DNA of 64,000 nt from Crenobacter cavernae (lineage in GTDB: Bacteria; Pseudomonadota; Gammaproteobacteria; Burkholderiales; Chromobacteriaceae). The stretch covers positions 2,795,001-2,859,000 of the forward strand of contig NZ_CP031337.1 of assembly GCF_003355495.1 (NCBI RefSeq), written 5' to 3'. Under the pieces are notes generated by a model. That model did no database searches and was not told the origin of the DNA. It worked only from the letters and a program-made list of their open reading frames with translations. A program made the translations under genes and the position numbers. Positions 61,812 through 64,000 of the stretch are shown in pieces; the first letter of the stretch is position 1; every line of letters begins with the position of its first letter.

Positions 61812-62972
61812 ATGCTGATGCTGCCCTTCTTCAAGCTGATGGCCGAGAAACAGGCCAGCGACCTCTTCTTCACCCGCGACGCACCCGTGCAGATCAAGAT
61901 CGACGGCCAGGTGCTGCCGGTCAACGAGAAACCGCTGTCGGCCGAGCTCGTCGAGCGCCTCGCCTTGAGCCTGATGAGCGACGAAGAAGCCGCCCGCTTC
62001 GCAGCCGAATGGGAAATGAACTTCGGTCGTCCGGTCGACGGTCTCGGCAACTTCCGCGTCAACATCTTCCGCCAGAAGGGCGCGGTCGCGATGGTGGTGC
62101 GCTTCATCACGCCGACCATCCCATCGCTCGACAAGCTCAAGCTGCCGGCCAACCTCAAGCCGCTGATCCAGGGCAAGCGCGGGCTGATCATCGTCGTCGG
62201 CGCGACCGGCAGCGGCAAGAGCTCGACCGTCGCCGCGCTGATCGGCCACCGCAACCAGGCGCAGAGCGGCCACATCCTGACCGTCGAGGACCCGATCGAA
62301 TTCATCTTCGAGCACGGCCGCTCGATCGTGAACCAGCGCGAGATCGGCGTCGACACGCAAAGCTACGGCCACGCGCTGAAGAACGCGATGCGCGAGGCCC
62401 CCGACCTGTTGATGATCGGCGAGATCCGCGACGCCGAGACGCTGAACTACGCGATCAACTACGCGCAGTCGGGCCACCTGTGCGTGACGACGCTGCACGC
62501 CAACAACAGCTACCACATGCTGAACCGCATGATCAGCTTCTTCCCGCCGGAAACCCGCCAGTCACTCTTGATGGATTTGTCGGTATCATTGCGGGCGGTG
62601 ATCTCGCAGCGGCTGGTCCCGACCGCCGACGGCAAGCTGACGCCGGCGGTCGAACTCCTGATCAATACGCCGCACATCGCCGAACTGATCCGCACCGGCG
62701 AGGTCGACCGCATCAAGGAAGCGATCGAGAACAGCCTGAGCGAAGGTTCGCAGACCTTCGAGCAGTCGCTGTACCGCCTCTACCAGGAAGGCGCGATCAC
62801 GCTTGACGACGCGCTAAAGAACGCCGATTCGCCGACCAACCTGTACTGGCTGATCAACAACGCCGCCGACTCGCAGCCGGCGCGCGCGGTCGACGCCGCG
62901 CGGCAGGCCGACGGCGAGCAAGCCACCGCGCGGCCGCCGGCCAGCTTCGACGGCTTCACGCTCGACATTTGA
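61812..62972 (+). CDS. pilU: Type IV pilus retraction ATPase PilU
   Basis: 386 residues, PilT/VirB11 ATPase family. Walker A GATGSGKSS at 130-138, Asp box TVEDPIEFIFEHGRSIVNQR, Walker B LLMIGEIRDAETLNYAI, His box HLCVTTLHANNSYHMLNRM. The PilU-type features are SDLFFTRDAPVQIKIDGQVL at the N-terminus and the longer C-terminal tail. PilU works with PilT to retract pili for twitching and DNA uptake; pilT itself is not in the window. GGAG nine bases before the ATG. Significant here because the window is full of an uptake-sequence-like motif. Confidence 0.93.
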   Translation: MLMLPFFKLMAEKQASDLFFTRDAPVQIKIDGQVLPVNEKPLSAELVERLALSLMSDEEAARFAAEWEMNFGRPVDGLGNFRVNIFRQKGAVAMVVRFITPTIPSLDKLKLPANLKPLIQGKRGLIIVVGATGSGKSSTVAALIGHRNQAQSGHILTVEDPIEFIFEHGRSIVNQREIGVDTQSYGHALKNAMREAPDLLMIGEIRDAETLNYAINYAQSGHLCVTTLHANNSYHMLNRMISFFPPETRQSLLMDLSVSLRAVISQRLVPTADGKLTPAVELLINTPHIAELIRTGEVDRIKEAIENSLSEGSQTFEQSLYRLYQEGAITLDDALKNADSPTNLYWLINNAADSQPARAVDAARQADGEQATARPPASFDGFTLDI

Positions 62973-62993
62973 CACCCGAACCGAACCAGCCCC

Positions 62994-63344
62994 ATGACCA
63001 CCCTCTACGGCATCCCCAACTGCAACACGGTGAAAAAAGCACGCCAATGGCTCCTCGACGCCGGCGTCGACCACACCTTCCACGACTTCAAGAAGCTGGG
63101 CGCGCCGGCCGACCGGCTCGCCGCCTGGGCCGACGAGCTCGGCCTCGCGAAGATCGTCAATCGCCAGGGCACGACCTGGCGCGGCCTGTCGGATGAAGAC
63201 CAGGCGCGTGCCGAAGCACGCGAATCGGCGATCGCGCTGATGCAGGACAAGACCTCGGTCATCAAGCGCCCGGTGCTCGAGCACGACGGCAAGATCCTCG
63301 CCGGCTTCTCCGAAGCGGCCTACGCGGAGGCATTCCAACGATGA
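62994..63344 (+). CDS. ArsC/Spx-family reductase (YffB-like)
   Basis: 116 residues, thioredoxin fold: TLYGIPNCNTVKKARQWLLD with a single active-site Cys followed by Lys-Lys, then IVNRQGTTWRGLSDED and VIKRPVLEHDGKILAGFSEA. This is the Spx/YffB branch, glutathione-linked rather than a proven arsenate reductase. It starts 21 bases after pilU and its stop overlaps the dapE start (ATGA); the yffB-dapE pairing is also found in E. coli. Confidence 0.9.
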   Translation: MTTLYGIPNCNTVKKARQWLLDAGVDHTFHDFKKLGAPADRLAAWADELGLAKIVNRQGTTWRGLSDEDQARAEARESAIALMQDKTSVIKRPVLEHDGKILAGFSEAAYAEAFQR

Positions 63345-64000
63345 GCGCGACCCTCGAACTGACGCAGGAACTGATCCGCCTCGACTCGATCACGCCGCGC
63401 GACGCCGGCTGCCAGCCGCTGATGATCGAAAGACTCGAGGCGCTCGGCTTCGTCGTCGAGAACATGCGCTTTAACGACGTCGACAACTTCTGGGCGCGCC
63501 GCGGCACGGCCGGCCCGGTGGTCTGCTTCGCCGGCCACACCGACGTGGTTCCGACCGGCCCGGTCGAGCGCTGGGACTCGCACCCGTTCGAGCCGACGAT
63601 CCGCGACGGCCACCTGTTCGGCCGCGGCGCCGCCGACATGAAGGCGTCGCTCGCCGGCTTCATCACGGCGATCGAACGCTTTGTCGCCGCGCACCCCGAC
63701 CACGCTGGCTCGATCGCGCTGTTGATCACCTCGGACGAGGAAGGCGTCGCGCACGACGGCACCGTCCGCGTCGTCGATGCGCTCGAGGCGCGCGGCGAGG
63801 CGATAGACTACTGCATCGTCGGCGAGCCGACGTCGAGCGACGTGCTCGGCGACACGATCAAGAACGGCCGCCGCGGCTCGCTGTCCGGCCGCCTCGTCAT
63901 CAAGGGCCAACAGGGCCACATCGCCTATCCGCACCTGGCCAAGAATCCGATCCACTTGATGGCGCCGGCGTTGGCCGAGCTGGTAAACGAGCATTGGGAC
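63341..64000 (+). CDS. dapE: Succinyl-diaminopimelate desuccinylase, truncated at window edge
   Basis: First 220 residues of the M20 metallopeptidase family: MSATLELTQELIRLDSITPR, metal-ligand His in VCFAGHTDVVPTGP, LFGRGAADMKASLAGFITAI, catalytic Glu in LLITSDEEGVAHDGT, and VGEPTSSDVLGDTIKNGRRG. It removes succinate from N-succinyl-LL-diaminopimelate in lysine and peptidoglycan precursor synthesis. Start overlaps the preceding stop. The last bases include a TTGGCCGAG copy (63971). The dimerisation domain and C-terminus lie beyond the window. Confidence 0.96.
   Translation, partial: MSATLELTQELIRLDSITPRDAGCQPLMIERLEALGFVVENMRFNDVDNFWARRGTAGPVVCFAGHTDVVPTGPVERWDSHPFEPTIRDGHLFGRGAADMKASLAGFITAIERFVAAHPDHAGSIALLITSDEEGVAHDGTVRVVDALEARGEAIDYCIVGEPTSSDVLGDTIKNGRRGSLSGRLVIKGQQGHIAYPHLAKNPIHLMAPALAELVNEHWD

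Overview
The window is about 64 kb of high-GC bacterial chromosome. Gene content and order point to a betaproteobacterium of the order Neisseriales, most likely Chromobacteriaceae rather than Neisseria itself. The signs are an intact rimP-nusA-infB-rbfA-truB-rpsO-pnp block, an EptA-type lipid A phosphoethanolamine transferase, pilU, a DUF3422 protein, an aru/ast arginine succinyltransferase operon, and a chitin-active AA10 protein. Genus is an inference. No tRNA, rRNA, CRISPR array, integrase or intact transposase was seen.

Layout: 1-6 kb holds a truncated AA10 LPMO, a glycosyltransferase, a SpmA/SpmB-type membrane protein, small exported or hypothetical proteins and a LysR regulator divergent from azoR. 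7-20 kb holds uspA-like, eptA (with a candidate PmrA box), a Cdd1-type protein, a BtuF-like protein with a DUF1289 protein, a frameshifted hutD-like gene, a pseudouridine synthase, a Pr6Pr membrane protein, a cold-shock protein, DUF3422, a patatin, arfB, a NERD protein and a parvulin. 20.8-23.2 kb is an accessory spot: a gene-free, repeat-dense stretch bounded by a perfect 26-bp inverted repeat, followed by an AT-rich gene that combines a PIN-like domain with a PD-(D/E)XK-like domain. 23.4-40 kb holds valS, a Mut7-C protein, an SDR, a TerC-type protein, xseB-ispA-dxs, folE2, a hydrolase, dsbD, a divergent thiolase and enoyl-CoA hydratase pair, a CinA-N protein and a DUF218 protein. 40-50 kb holds livHMGF (livF frameshifted) and astC-aruF-aruG-astD-astB. 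50.8-59.8 kb is the pnp...rimP block. 60-64 kb holds fadD, pilU, an ArsC-family reductase and the start of dapE.

Functionally the window joins translation and RNA turnover (rimP to pnp, arfB, truB, rbfA), isoprenoid precursor supply (dxs, ispA), amino-acid uptake and catabolism (liv, ast), acyl-CoA metabolism (fadD, thiolase, hydratase) and envelope functions (eptA, dsbD, pilU).

The strongest unexplained signal is a dispersed 9-mer, TTGGCCGAG (extended consensus AAGGTTGGCCGAGC). My hand scan found about 53 exact copies on the two strands, where base composition predicts roughly one. Most copies lie inside genes; others form inverted pairs that act as terminators between genes. This is how the DNA uptake sequences of Neisseriaceae and Pasteurellaceae behave, but the motif is different. 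I propose it as an undescribed uptake-sequence dialect. A second signal is a set of four genes with single-base frameshifts, three of them in C/G runs, which could be sequence error, decay or phase variation.
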